A stretch of DNA of 43,162 bases from RGIG9115 sp045603225 (GTDB lineage: Bacteria > Bacillota > Clostridia > UBA1381), in assembly GCA_045603225.1 (NCBI GenBank), contig JAZULT010000022.1:1-43162 (forward strand), read 5' to 3'. This document shows positions 32,531 to 41,156 of this stretch, one piece after another. The translations under genes were made by a program, and so were the position numbers. The stretch's first letter is position 1. The number at the start of each line of letters is the position of its first letter. Under the pieces are notes generated by a model. That model saw only the letters and a program-made list of their open reading frames with translations, was not told where the DNA came from and did no database searches.

Positions 32531-33247
32531 TCAGCGGTCATTTTCCATTATGAAATCGATAATTTCAGTGTTGTCCTCAAGACTGTGCGGATGATGTCCG
32601 CATCCCGGCTTTATAATCAGCTTATAGGGAAGTCCTGATTTTGCATATGCTTCATCAAGAAGCTTACCGTTTTCTTCGTACGGAACGGTTTCGTCAGAGT
32701 CTCCGCACACAAGGATAACAGGAATCTTGTTTTCAATAAGCTTTGGTATATTATCAAGCGGATGGTCTCGGTATGACATAAGGTCAATAAGATTCATTCC
32801 CGTGGCTTCTTTCAGCTCATCAAGCAACGGCTCTTTACAGTTTCCTACTCCGGCAGGCCATGAAAGAAGGTTTATAACAGGAGCATCGAGATAAAGACAT
32901 GATACATATTCGGGATACCGAGCGGCAAAATACACGCCTTGCAATCCGCCGCAGCTCATGCCTATTACTGCACATTTTTTTGAAAGTCCGTATGTTTCAT
33001 GCATATATTCCGCAAGCTTTGCACGATAAGGTGTATCTTCATCGTAACACAGTCTCGCTTTGCTGAACACGTGGGCTATGTGATATCCTTTTTCCAGCAA
33101 CTTAATCTGAACATCAGGGAATGCGTCAAAATACTCAGACTTCAACGCCCATTTTCCGTTTGCAGTTCCGTCTTTCGGGAACACAATTAAAATTTCTCTT
33201 TCTTCAAGAGTTTTCTTTTCCGCTTTAAATCCATGATAATTTTCCAT
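32531..33247 (-). CDS. Alpha/beta-hydrolase superfamily protein
   Basis: A 238-residue cytosolic protein with the nucleophile elbow GMSCGG (Ser98), an acid in VCGDSDETVPYEENG and the catalytic His in GCGHHPHSLED, so the triad is intact. It resembles prolyl-oligopeptidase/BD-FAE-type esterases, with a short lid. The substrate is unknown. Its GGAGG site lies immediately behind the U-tract of the ispH-rpsA terminator, so expression would depend on read-through or on a promoter I cannot see. Confidence 0.8.
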   Translation of the reverse strand: MENYHGFKAEKKTLEEREILIVFPKDGTANGKWALKSEYFDAFPDVQIKLLEKGYHIAHVFSKARLCYDEDTPYRAKLAEYMHETYGLSKKCAVIGMSCGGLQGVYFAARYPEYVSCLYLDAPVINLLSWPAGVGNCKEPLLDELKEATGMNLIDLMSYRDHPLDNIPKLIENKIPVILVCGDSDETVPYEENGKLLDEAYAKSGLPYKLIIKPGCGHHPHSLEDNTEIIDFIMENDR

Positions 33248-33257
33248 TTTTCCTCCA

Positions 33258-33285
33258 GAAAAAAGTGCAGGCCGAACGCCTGCAC
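33258..33285 (-). terminator. Terminator of ispH-rpsA
   Basis: Perfect 9-bp stem AGTGCAGGC/GCCTGCACT with a 5-nt loop, then TTTTT on the minus strand. Confidence 0.88.
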
Positions 33286-33298
33286 TGTATTATTAAAA

Positions 33299-35338
33299 TT
33301 ATTCAGCTGTTTCTTCAGCAGCTTCTTCAACAACCTCGATAGGCTCTTCTACTTCAACTTCAGGATCTGTTGAATATACAAGTGCTTCACCGTCAGCTTC
33401 TTCAGCAACCGGTTCTTCAACAACAGGCTCTTCAACAACTTCAGGAACGATAAGCGCTCTGATGCTGAGGCTGATTTTCTTAGCTTCCCAATCGATTTCT
33501 GTAATCTTAGCTTCTACTTCCTGACCGATTGAAAGAACATCTTCAGGCTTTTCAATTCTTCTGTCAGCAATCTGTGAGATGTGGATAAGACCGTCAACTG
33601 TAGGAATAAGTTCAGCAAATGCACCAAACGAAAGCATTCTTACAATCTTAACAGTTACAACATCATCTACATTGAAACGGCTCTGTGCAACAACCCACGG
33701 ATTGTCTTCAGCCTTTTTGAAGCCAAGTGAGATTTTCTTTGTTTCTGCATTAAGGTCTTTGATATATACTTCAACTGTATCACCAACTGATACTACTTCT
33801 GAAGGATGCTTAATTCTGCTCCATGAAAGTTCACTGATATGAACAAGTCCGTCAACTCCGCCAATATCAACAAATGCACCAAAGCTTGTAAGAGACTTAA
33901 CAACACCCGTATATTTCTTACCAACTTCTACATCTGCCCAGAAAGCATCTTCTCTTGCCTTCTTTTCAGCTTCTATAAGAACTCTTACTGAGCCGACAAC
34001 ACGTCTTCTCTTTTCATCAATTTCGATGAGCTTAATTTTAACAGTTTCTCCAACAAGTGTCTGAAGGTCCTGTACAAATCTTTCGGAGGCTTGTCTTGCC
34101 GGAACAAAAACCTGTGTTTCCAGAGCATGAGCAATCACTCCGCCTTTCACTGCTTTAATGAACTTGCCCTCAAGGATTTCTCCATTCTCAAATGCTTCCT
34201 TAACCTTGTTCCATGCTTCCTGCTGTACAATCTTCTTACGAGAGAGTACAACCTTTCCTTCACTGTCGTTTACACCAACAACAAATACTCTTATATCGTC
34301 GCCGGGTTTAACCAGATCTGAAGTCTTCGCAGACGGATCGTCTGTCATTTGGTCAAGAGCAAGCTGACCATTGTATTTGAATCCGCCAAGGTCAACAATA
34401 ACCTCGTTAGGGCGAACTTCAACTACTACACCGTCGATAATATCACCGTTATTAAGTGTCTTATCTCCGTACTGTTCCAACATTTCTGCGAAATTTTCTT
34501 CTTTCTTCAGATTTTCATCCATAGCTTTAACTACCTCCTCGATAATACGCCCGGGCGTCGACGCTCCCGCCGTAATACCTATCTTTTTATTTTTATTAAT
34601 TTCTGCGGGTATATCCGCAAACGTTTCTATATGGAAAGTATCAGGACATTTGCTTTTTGAAATTTCATAAAGCTTATATGTGTTTGAACTTTCCTTTCCG
34701 CCGACTACGAACATAACATCACTCTCAGCTGCAAGTGCAGCAGCTTCTTCCTGACGTTTAGTTGTCGCACTACATATTGTATCAAAAAACACTGCCTTTT
34801 GGCAAGTTTTTTTTATAAAATTTACGATTTGAACAAATTTTTCTTTATTTATTGTTGTTTGTGCTACAACACAACAAGGATTATTATAAAATTTTTCCGG
34901 AATTTCTACATTTGTATCATAAAGAATATACGCTGAGTTTTCACAGCATCCGTTAATACCGATTACCTCCGGATGATTTTCATCACCTACAATTATGATT
35001 CCATAACCTTCACAATGATGTTTATTTACTATATTATGAATTTTTTCCACAAACGGGCATGTTAAATCTTCATAGGGAATTCCTTTTTCCTCAAGCTCAC
35101 GATAAGTTTCCGCGGGAACTCCGTGAGTTCTTATAATAACCTTTACTCCTTCGGGAATTTCCGATATACTATCATAGGAATATACTCCCATAGAAGCAAG
35201 CTCATCCACAACCTGTCGGTTATGAATGAGCTTCCCGTATGTGCATATCTTTTCTCCGTTTCCGGCACATTCGTATACTCTGTTTACAGCACGGCTTACT
35301 CCGTAGCAGAATCCGGCTGTCCTTGCAAGCTTTACCAT
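33299..35338 (-). CDS. ispH: IspH-ribosomal protein S1 fusion
   Basis: A 679-residue two-part protein. Residues 1-280 are 4-hydroxy-3-methylbut-2-enyl diphosphate reductase, the last enzyme of the MEP isoprenoid pathway, with the three iron-sulfur cysteines Cys11 (GFCYGV), Cys94 (LTCPFVEK) and Cys189 (TICSATTKR). Residues about 295-650 hold four S1 RNA-binding repeats, for example GDIIDGVVVEVRPNEVIVDL and the third repeat ending GAFVDIGGVDGLVHISELSW. The acidic tail is Glu-rich. This fusion is well known in Clostridia. It is one continuous frame with no sign of a frameshift. It lies 3 bp behind the LCP gene on the same strand. Confidence 0.95.
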   Translation of the reverse strand: MVKLARTAGFCYGVSRAVNRVYECAGNGEKICTYGKLIHNRQVVDELASMGVYSYDSISEIPEGVKVIIRTHGVPAETYRELEEKGIPYEDLTCPFVEKIHNIVNKHHCEGYGIIIVGDENHPEVIGINGCCENSAYILYDTNVEIPEKFYNNPCCVVAQTTINKEKFVQIVNFIKKTCQKAVFFDTICSATTKRQEEAAALAAESDVMFVVGGKESSNTYKLYEISKSKCPDTFHIETFADIPAEINKNKKIGITAGASTPGRIIEEVVKAMDENLKKEENFAEMLEQYGDKTLNNGDIIDGVVVEVRPNEVIVDLGGFKYNGQLALDQMTDDPSAKTSDLVKPGDDIRVFVVGVNDSEGKVVLSRKKIVQQEAWNKVKEAFENGEILEGKFIKAVKGGVIAHALETQVFVPARQASERFVQDLQTLVGETVKIKLIEIDEKRRRVVGSVRVLIEAEKKAREDAFWADVEVGKKYTGVVKSLTSFGAFVDIGGVDGLVHISELSWSRIKHPSEVVSVGDTVEVYIKDLNAETKKISLGFKKAEDNPWVVAQSRFNVDDVVTVKIVRMLSFGAFAELIPTVDGLIHISQIADRRIEKPEDVLSIGQEVEAKITEIDWEAKKISLSIRALIVPEVVEEPVVEEPVAEEADGEALVYSTDPEVEVEEPIEVVEEAAEETAE

Positions 35339-35341
35339 ATA

Positions 35342-36775
35342 TTATTCCTCTTCATCTGTCTTAACCGGAACTTTGGGTTCGCTGTTAGAACTTCCTTCTC
35401 CGCCGCCGGAAGTTTCACCCTTCTGAGGAACCTTTGTCGCATCCGGATTACCTGTTTCCGGAGCCTTTGTTACTACCGGTCTCTTATCCGTGTGTCCGCT
35501 GCCGGAAGTAGCCTGAGGTTCTGCTGTATGTGTCGCTTTTGATGATGCTGACGGTGACGGTTTATTGGATTCCTTCGCTGAAGCAGAAGGCTTCGCACTT
35601 GTTCTTTCTTCATCGTCTTCATCGTCACTATCCGGTCTGTTGGTTGCTTTTGATGTAGGTTTAACAGTTTCATCTGAATCTGCTTTTGAAGTCGCTTTTG
35701 CCGTTGCCTTTGAGGTAGATTTCGCTGTAGCCTTAGCCGTTGCCTTTTCTGTATCCTTTGAAGTGTCTTTTGACATTCCCGGATCCTTATCTATTGTTAT
35801 GTTTGAAGCACTGTATCCGAATTCCGTCTGTATAAGCTCTCTTGTTTCATCAATATCGCATATCCAATAAGATACACCGTTAATTGTCTGTGCATCTCCC
35901 GGAAGTGAAAATGCTTTCAGATTTCCGCTTGTAAATCCTTCAAGCTCGGTCGAATAACTCATAACATCTTTTGCGGAAAGATTTGTTTTAATCGTATTGG
36001 TTACCTGCTTAAACAAAGCCGGCAGCTTCAGAATCAATTCAGCATTAAGTTTTTGGTCTACAAGCTCCTGCATGAATTCCTGCTGCATTGCTATTCTTCC
36101 TATATCACCGTTAGGATATTGATTTCTCTTTCCATTGACCATGTTATTTTTTCTGTATCTTAAAAGCTGAACAACCTTCGCTCCGTCAAGCTCTTGTACA
36201 CCCGGCTTCAGATTGATATGAAGTCCCTGTACAGGGTCATCATAAACCATTCCCACCCCGTCATTATACAAATCAGGTATCTCGAATGTTACAGGACCGA
36301 GAAGGTTTATACACTGTGCAACATCATCAAAAGTCATTTCAACATAGTAGTTTATAGGAACTCCTGTAAGTCTGGATACAGCTTCAACTGAGCCTTGTGC
36401 ACCTATAGGTTTGCCATTCGATGCTTTTATTGCATGGGCAGCATTTATTTTCTGATATTTTGTTCCGACATACATTCTCGTATCACGCGGGATTGACAGC
36501 ATTGATGCTTTTTTTTCTTTTGTATCATATGAAACAAGCATCATACAGTCTGTTCTGAGTCCGCCTTCATCCACACCAAGTAAAAGAACATTAATTTTTC
36601 CGTCCGATGTCTTAACAGTTGCAATTTCTTCCCTTGTAAGTCCCTTATCAGAACTCGGTATCGGACTGAGAGGCTTGAATATCAGCACAACAAGTAAAAT
36701 ACACAATATGCTTGCCATTGATATTCCAAGAACCTGAAAGTATCTTTTTACATTGAATCTCTTTTGCTTTTTCAC
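35342..36775 (-). CDS. LytR-CpsA-Psr (LCP) family cell-wall ligase with low-complexity tail
   Basis: Membrane-anchored phosphotransferase that attaches polymers such as teichoic acid to peptidoglycan. I use a GTG start at 36775 (behind GGGGAGGA), giving 477 residues: a membrane segment at about 15-35, then the LCP domain with INVLLLGVDEGGLRTDCMML, SMLSIPRDTRMYV (Arg binding the pyrophosphate), KINAAHA and LLRYRKNN. The last 150 residues are disordered and wall-exposed: alternating KATAKATAKSTSKATAK repeats, then Ser/Pro/Thr-rich sequence and an acidic end. The tail probably spans the wall; its repeats may vary in number between strains. Confidence 0.92.
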   Translation of the reverse strand: MKKQKRFNVKRYFQVLGISMASILCILLVVLIFKPLSPIPSSDKGLTREEIATVKTSDGKINVLLLGVDEGGLRTDCMMLVSYDTKEKKASMLSIPRDTRMYVGTKYQKINAAHAIKASNGKPIGAQGSVEAVSRLTGVPINYYVEMTFDDVAQCINLLGPVTFEIPDLYNDGVGMVYDDPVQGLHINLKPGVQELDGAKVVQLLRYRKNNMVNGKRNQYPNGDIGRIAMQQEFMQELVDQKLNAELILKLPALFKQVTNTIKTNLSAKDVMSYSTELEGFTSGNLKAFSLPGDAQTINGVSYWICDIDETRELIQTEFGYSASNITIDKDPGMSKDTSKDTEKATAKATAKSTSKATAKATSKADSDETVKPTSKATNRPDSDDEDDEERTSAKPSASAKESNKPSPSASSKATHTAEPQATSGSGHTDKRPVVTKAPETGNPDATKVPQKGETSGGGEGSSNSEPKVPVKTDEEE

Positions 36776-36863
36776 AATGAGTCCTCCCCAAAACTTATAT
36801 AATATATTATGAAATTTTTTTATTTTTCTATTCAAACCAAATTACAGTTCGACATTCCATACC

Positions 36864-36892
36864 ATTATACCATCTTTTTTTTAAGGAGTCAA
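36864..36892 (-). promoter_or_regulatory. Promoter of the LCP gene
   Basis: Minus-strand TTGACT, 17-bp spacer ending TGG, TATAAT; leader of about 80 nt. Probably also drives ispH-rpsA. Confidence 0.8.
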
Positions 36893-36945
36893 GATTTATA
36901 ACCTATAGTTAAAAGTTTAGTCACAAATTTTTATTGAAAACGACA

Positions 36946-36984
36946 TGAAAATACCACAGAAGAAATAATTCCTCTGTGGTATTT
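36946..36984 (-). terminator. Terminator of the mannosidase-ROK-SIS operon
   Basis: AAATACCACAG and CTGTGGTATTT form an 11-bp stem followed by a T-rich stretch on the minus strand, right after the SIS gene stop. Confidence 0.85.
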
Positions 36985-36986
36985 GA

Positions 36987-37577
36987 TTAGTTAAAGAAAT
37001 ACTTTTCCGCGCCTGCGCACAAATAATGGTAAACAGGCAGATGATATTCCTGAATTTTGTATGTTTCAGTCTCCGGAACTCTGACGGTTACCGTTGACAT
37101 AGCGGAAAGCTTGCTTTCTTTTGCCCCTGTAAGAGAAAGCGTTTTCGCTCCTACCGCATTTGCAACCTCAACAGCGTTAACAACATTTCTTGAATTGCCT
37201 GAAGTGGAAAGACCGATTACCAGGTCATTTTCTCTTGCGTATCCGTAAACAAGCTGAGCATAAAGCATATCGGGCTCAACGTCGTTTATAAACGCGGATA
37301 ACACACCGATCTGGCTCGGAAGTGAAATTGCCGGAAGTGCACCCTGGAGATTTACTCTCAGATGTTCGGGGATTCTTTCGTCAGTTACCTTGCGGTGACT
37401 GATAAAACCTTTCATAAGTTCGCCTACAATATGCTCACTGTCGGAAGCACTTCCACCGTTACCGCATACGAGAACCTTTCCGCCGTTTTTGTATGTTTCA
37501 ATTATAAGCTCAAGAGCTTTTTCGATATCTTGTCTGCATGATTCAAGCGCAGGATATCTTTCGATGAGTTCTTTCAT
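36987..37577 (-). CDS. SIS-domain sugar-phosphate isomerase (GmhA/DiaA-like)
   Basis: A 196-residue cytosolic protein with the SIS fold: GGKVLVCGNGGSASDSEHIVGEL is the phosphosugar-binding loop of the phosphoheptose isomerase/DiaA branch, and VIGLSTSGNSRNVVNAVEVA the second SIS signature. ATG at 37577 has AAAGGAG upstream. It is the third gene after GH38 and ROK kinase. In that setting it could isomerise the phosphorylated monosaccharide (mannose-6-P or a related aldose phosphate to a ketose phosphate); GmhA-like heptose use cannot be excluded. Confidence 0.85.
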   Translation of the reverse strand: MKELIERYPALESCRQDIEKALELIIETYKNGGKVLVCGNGGSASDSEHIVGELMKGFISHRKVTDERIPEHLRVNLQGALPAISLPSQIGVLSAFINDVEPDMLYAQLVYGYARENDLVIGLSTSGNSRNVVNAVEVANAVGAKTLSLTGAKESKLSAMSTVTVRVPETETYKIQEYHLPVYHYLCAGAEKYFFN

Positions 37578-37615
37578 ATTATATTGTACTCCTTTCACTT
37601 ATTCACTATTCCCTA

Positions 37616-38563
37616 TTACTTATTACTTAATGTGGTTCCGTCTACCGCCACCGAGATTGCTGCGATGTCACCGATGCTCTCACCGAGCTTTGCCGGAACA
37701 ATTCTGCAGGTTTTTGCCGTAAGACTGAGACATTCTTCGTTTATTACCTTCTGCATTTCTTCTCTGAGGAGATTTTCGCTTCTTGTAAATATACTTCCTA
37801 TTACAATCATTTCAGGATTGAGAATATCAATTATAACCGAAAGTCCTTTGCCAAGCATTCTTGCACAGGTGTGGTAAACATCAATCGCATCCTGATGCCC
37901 TGCATCAGCACACTCAGCAACAATTTTTGCATTGATTTTGTCAAGGTCGGCTGTTGTTTTACAGAAAGACGGAACTCCGCCCATCTGCAGGATTTCTCTT
38001 GCCGAAGTTGTTGCCAGCTGAGCAATACCTCCGCCTGAGCAGAATCCCTCAAAAGATCCTCTTTTTCCATAGCCTACGGGGCCGTTGTTTTCAAGACGGA
38101 TATGTCCTGCCTCACCTGCACAGTCGCAAGCGCCCGTATACAGTTTTCCGCCCAGGATAAGCCCTGCACCAAGCCCTGTTCCGAATGTAAAGAATATCAT
38201 GTTTTCAGTGCCTTTTCCCGCACCGAACTTCCATTCTGCAAGCGCACATGCATCTGCATCATTTCTTAAAAATGCAGGAACACCGAATTCTTTTTCAAGC
38301 ATTTCGGTTATGTGTATTTCATCCCAGCTGATAAGGTTAGGCGGAGAAAGAATTACTCCTGTTTTTGAATTAAGTGGACCGCCACAGCTTATACCTATAG
38401 CTTTACATTCGCCCATTTTTCTTATTCCGTCTTTTATATTTTCAAGCGTCTCGGCAACATTTGTTGTTTCAAATCTTACTTTATCAATGATGTTGCCGTC
38501 AGCATCACCTTTTACGACGGCACATTTAGTGCCACCGATATCTACACCAATAAAATAATCCAT
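37616..38563 (-). CDS. ROK-family sugar kinase
   Basis: A 315-residue kinase with the N-terminal ATP motif FIGVDIGGTKCAVVKG, catalytic NDADACALAEW, and FFTFGTGLGAGLILGGKLY. The usual ROK zinc motif CxCGxxGCxE is replaced by VGYGKRGSFE, so the zinc site appears lost although the Gly and Glu framework remains. Start ATG 38563 follows GGGAGGAG, which overlaps the stop of the GH38 gene, so the two are translationally coupled. Likely substrate is the hexose released by the mannosidase (inference). Confidence 0.9.
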   Translation of the reverse strand: MDYFIGVDIGGTKCAVVKGDADGNIIDKVRFETTNVAETLENIKDGIRKMGECKAIGISCGGPLNSKTGVILSPPNLISWDEIHITEMLEKEFGVPAFLRNDADACALAEWKFGAGKGTENMIFFTFGTGLGAGLILGGKLYTGACDCAGEAGHIRLENNGPVGYGKRGSFEGFCSGGGIAQLATTSAREILQMGGVPSFCKTTADLDKINAKIVAECADAGHQDAIDVYHTCARMLGKGLSVIIDILNPEMIVIGSIFTRSENLLREEMQKVINEECLSLTAKTCRIVPAKLGESIGDIAAISVAVDGTTLSNK

Positions 38564-38565
38564 TT

Positions 38566-40974
38566 TTACTCCTCCCATTCGATGAGGTTAAGCTCTTTTC
38601 CGTCAGCAGTAAAAGTTTTAATCTCATTATGAGATACCTTTGTTTTAATTTCTTTTCCGAAAAGCTTAATGGTTGCATCTGTGTCAATACCGTTCATATC
38701 ATAGAAACGGATAACTGTATCTTTTCCGTCCTCTGATTCCTTAATTGCAGAAACTATGATATTCTCCCTGTCACATTCAAGATAAGACATTCTTTCGGGG
38801 AGAGTTCCCTTGTGGAATGTATCAAGGAGTGTACGTATGGGTGAGTTAAGAATACTTGCTGTTTTTTCAGCTGACGCATTGTCTGAATAAGGAGAAATAA
38901 CGTATGTAAATTCCGTTATACCCATATCCATGTGTTCGCAGAATGCATCTCTTGTCTTCTGACCGAAATGGTCTGCATATATTGCTGTTCTGAGAACTGT
39001 AAGTCTTACTTCGCTGTTTGCAGCATCGTAGCCGTATTTTGAATCGTTTGCCACACAAAGGTCACCGCTTGCAAACCACGAACCGCAGAATTCTTCACTT
39101 TCAATTGCGTCTCTTGTGATTGTTCCGTAAGGAGTTTTAGCGATAATCCTGTCACATGCAATCGGGAAACAGAACTTTAACACTCTGAACTTTTCATCAA
39201 TATTTGCTTTTGTTTTAACTTTTATCTCATTGCTGTCTTTTGAAATTGTATAATCTCTGCGGAGAGTTGAAGTGCCGTGCTTTGTTGTAACACGGAGAGT
39301 AGCTCTTATAGCTCCGTTTTCAATTATTTCAAATTCAGGAGCATCAAACATTCCAACAACATCACCGAGAGTTTCATAGTCGTGCGCCCATGTATCGCAA
39401 TGTTCCTCGTCAAGGAGAACTGCTTTGCAAGGCTTGTCTATGATATATTTATCGTTCTTTTTGTCATAGAAACTGCAGATGTCGCCTGTAAATTTATCAA
39501 ATTCAACTTTGATTTCACTGTTTTCAAGACAATTTTCCGAAGCAATAATATCGCTTTCAAATACAGCTGTTCCTTCTTTTTCAATAAATGCTCTGTACAC
39601 AGCGTAGCCCATAGCTCCGACTTCAGCAATGAATGTCGTATGATAAAGGTCTTCACCGTTTGTCTGGTCACCGCGCACCTTCTGGAACGGGATTTCTACT
39701 CCGTTTTCGTCTGTAACCTTTTTAGCAACAGCATTAACCTGAACAGGCAATTTAACAGGCCATGAATAAGGATTGAATACGATAACAGGAGTGCCGAGTA
39801 CTTCGTGTTCCCAAAGCTTCCAGTTTACGTGTGATTTGTAAGACGGAAGCGTTTCGCCCTGAAGTGTATCTATTTTAAGAGCAATAGCCTGCATTGCAAA
39901 GTTAATTATCTTTTCCGTAATGCTCATTGTTTCTCCGTGGAGATATGCCGCATCGTCGTATGCTCTTTTAATTGAACAACCGCAGAGTATGTCGTGGAAC
40001 TGATTGAACAGAACATTCTCCCAGCCCTTATTAAGTTCATCATGAGGATATTCAACTCCTGCGAGCTCGTTTGCGAGTACAGACATTTTTTCTGCAAGGA
40101 TTAGATTGTTTTCACATTCTCTGTTACCTTTTTTAATGGAAGTAACTGTGCTGTAGCATCCTCGTGCATGATGCTGAAGCTCATCATGAACGACTTTCAG
40201 ACCGCTCTTGTCTGCTTTTTCAAAATATTCATCAGGTGTTGAGTAAATCATGCCTTCAACATCAAGCTTGTTAATCTCGTCAATAAGCTTGATTGTCGGG
40301 CCTCCGCCGTGGTTACCCACTCCATAGTATGCCATCTGGTCTGTATCGGTTTCTTCTGCAATCTTTTTAAGCTCCTTGATAAGCTCAAAACGTTTGATTT
40401 TTGTTCCGTCAAGGTTATGGTCAGACAAGTCAAAATTATAGAACCATGGAATTCTGTAAGTACATACCTGACTTCCGTCGTCACTTTCCCACATGAACAG
40501 GTTTTCCTTTATATCCTTTTCATGAGGTTGCGGACGCATGAATATGTAATTATCCATACCACTCTTTTTAAGAATTTGCGGAAGGCTTCCGTTGTGACCG
40601 AATGAGTCTACGTTATAGCCTGTTTTTGCGGTAATACCGAATTTTTCCTTAAAATATCTCTGTGATATAAGTGCATGACGAGCAAAGCTTTCTCCGTCAG
40701 GCATATTACAGTCCGGCTGAAGGAACCAGCCTCCAACTATATTCCATCTTCCTTCTTTCACTCTCTGTCTGATTTCTTCAAACATATCCGGATCAAGCTT
40801 TTCTATCCACTGATAGTACACAGCGCAGGCGCTTGTAAACTTGAAATCGGGAAAATCGTACATTCTGTCGAGAGCACTTCTGAATGTTGCGTGTGCTTCT
40901 TTATAACCATCCTGCCATCTCCAGAGCCATACCGGGTCGAGATGCGCATTTCCTATTAAATGTATGTCTGCCAT
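38566..40974 (-). CDS. Alpha-mannosidase, GH38, with complete active site
   Basis: An 802-residue cytosolic exo-mannosidase. The zinc ligands His11 and Asp13 (GNAHLDPVWLW), the nucleophile Asp123 in NVDSFGHNG, GNHGGG in the acid/base region and the distal zinc His in NQFHDILCGCS are all present. Middle and C-terminal beta-domains follow, including VLDEEHCDTWAHD-like family segments. First gene of the operon with ROK kinase and SIS isomerase, giving a plausible route from mannoside to a glycolytic sugar phosphate. ATG behind GGAGGAATG. A TATAAT about 50 bp upstream is likely its -10, but I see no good -35, which would suit an activated promoter. Confidence 0.94.
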   Translation of the reverse strand: MADIHLIGNAHLDPVWLWRWQDGYKEAHATFRSALDRMYDFPDFKFTSACAVYYQWIEKLDPDMFEEIRQRVKEGRWNIVGGWFLQPDCNMPDGESFARHALISQRYFKEKFGITAKTGYNVDSFGHNGSLPQILKKSGMDNYIFMRPQPHEKDIKENLFMWESDDGSQVCTYRIPWFYNFDLSDHNLDGTKIKRFELIKELKKIAEETDTDQMAYYGVGNHGGGPTIKLIDEINKLDVEGMIYSTPDEYFEKADKSGLKVVHDELQHHARGCYSTVTSIKKGNRECENNLILAEKMSVLANELAGVEYPHDELNKGWENVLFNQFHDILCGCSIKRAYDDAAYLHGETMSITEKIINFAMQAIALKIDTLQGETLPSYKSHVNWKLWEHEVLGTPVIVFNPYSWPVKLPVQVNAVAKKVTDENGVEIPFQKVRGDQTNGEDLYHTTFIAEVGAMGYAVYRAFIEKEGTAVFESDIIASENCLENSEIKVEFDKFTGDICSFYDKKNDKYIIDKPCKAVLLDEEHCDTWAHDYETLGDVVGMFDAPEFEIIENGAIRATLRVTTKHGTSTLRRDYTISKDSNEIKVKTKANIDEKFRVLKFCFPIACDRIIAKTPYGTITRDAIESEEFCGSWFASGDLCVANDSKYGYDAANSEVRLTVLRTAIYADHFGQKTRDAFCEHMDMGITEFTYVISPYSDNASAEKTASILNSPIRTLLDTFHKGTLPERMSYLECDRENIIVSAIKESEDGKDTVIRFYDMNGIDTDATIKLFGKEIKTKVSHNEIKTFTADGKELNLIEWEE

Positions 40975-41094
40975 CTTTCATTCCTCCATAACGATATTTT
41001 GTTAACCTTATTATACAATATAAAAGAACAAATATCTTTGCTTTTATTTCTTTTTAATTGTCTTTTTTTAAGATATGAAAAATAGTTTACTCTA

Positions 41095-41123
41095 TTGACA
41101 AAATAGAGATTTTATGGTAAAAT
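41095..41123 (+). promoter_or_regulatory. Promoter of the GHL6/GH151-like gene
   Basis: TTGACA, 17-bp spacer ending TGG, TAAAAT. The -35 to -10 stretch is strikingly like that at 20161-20189, including the TTTATGGTA before the -10. Confidence 0.8.
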
Positions 41124-41156
41124 TGTTTACGATAATAAATGAAAAGGGGTATATAA

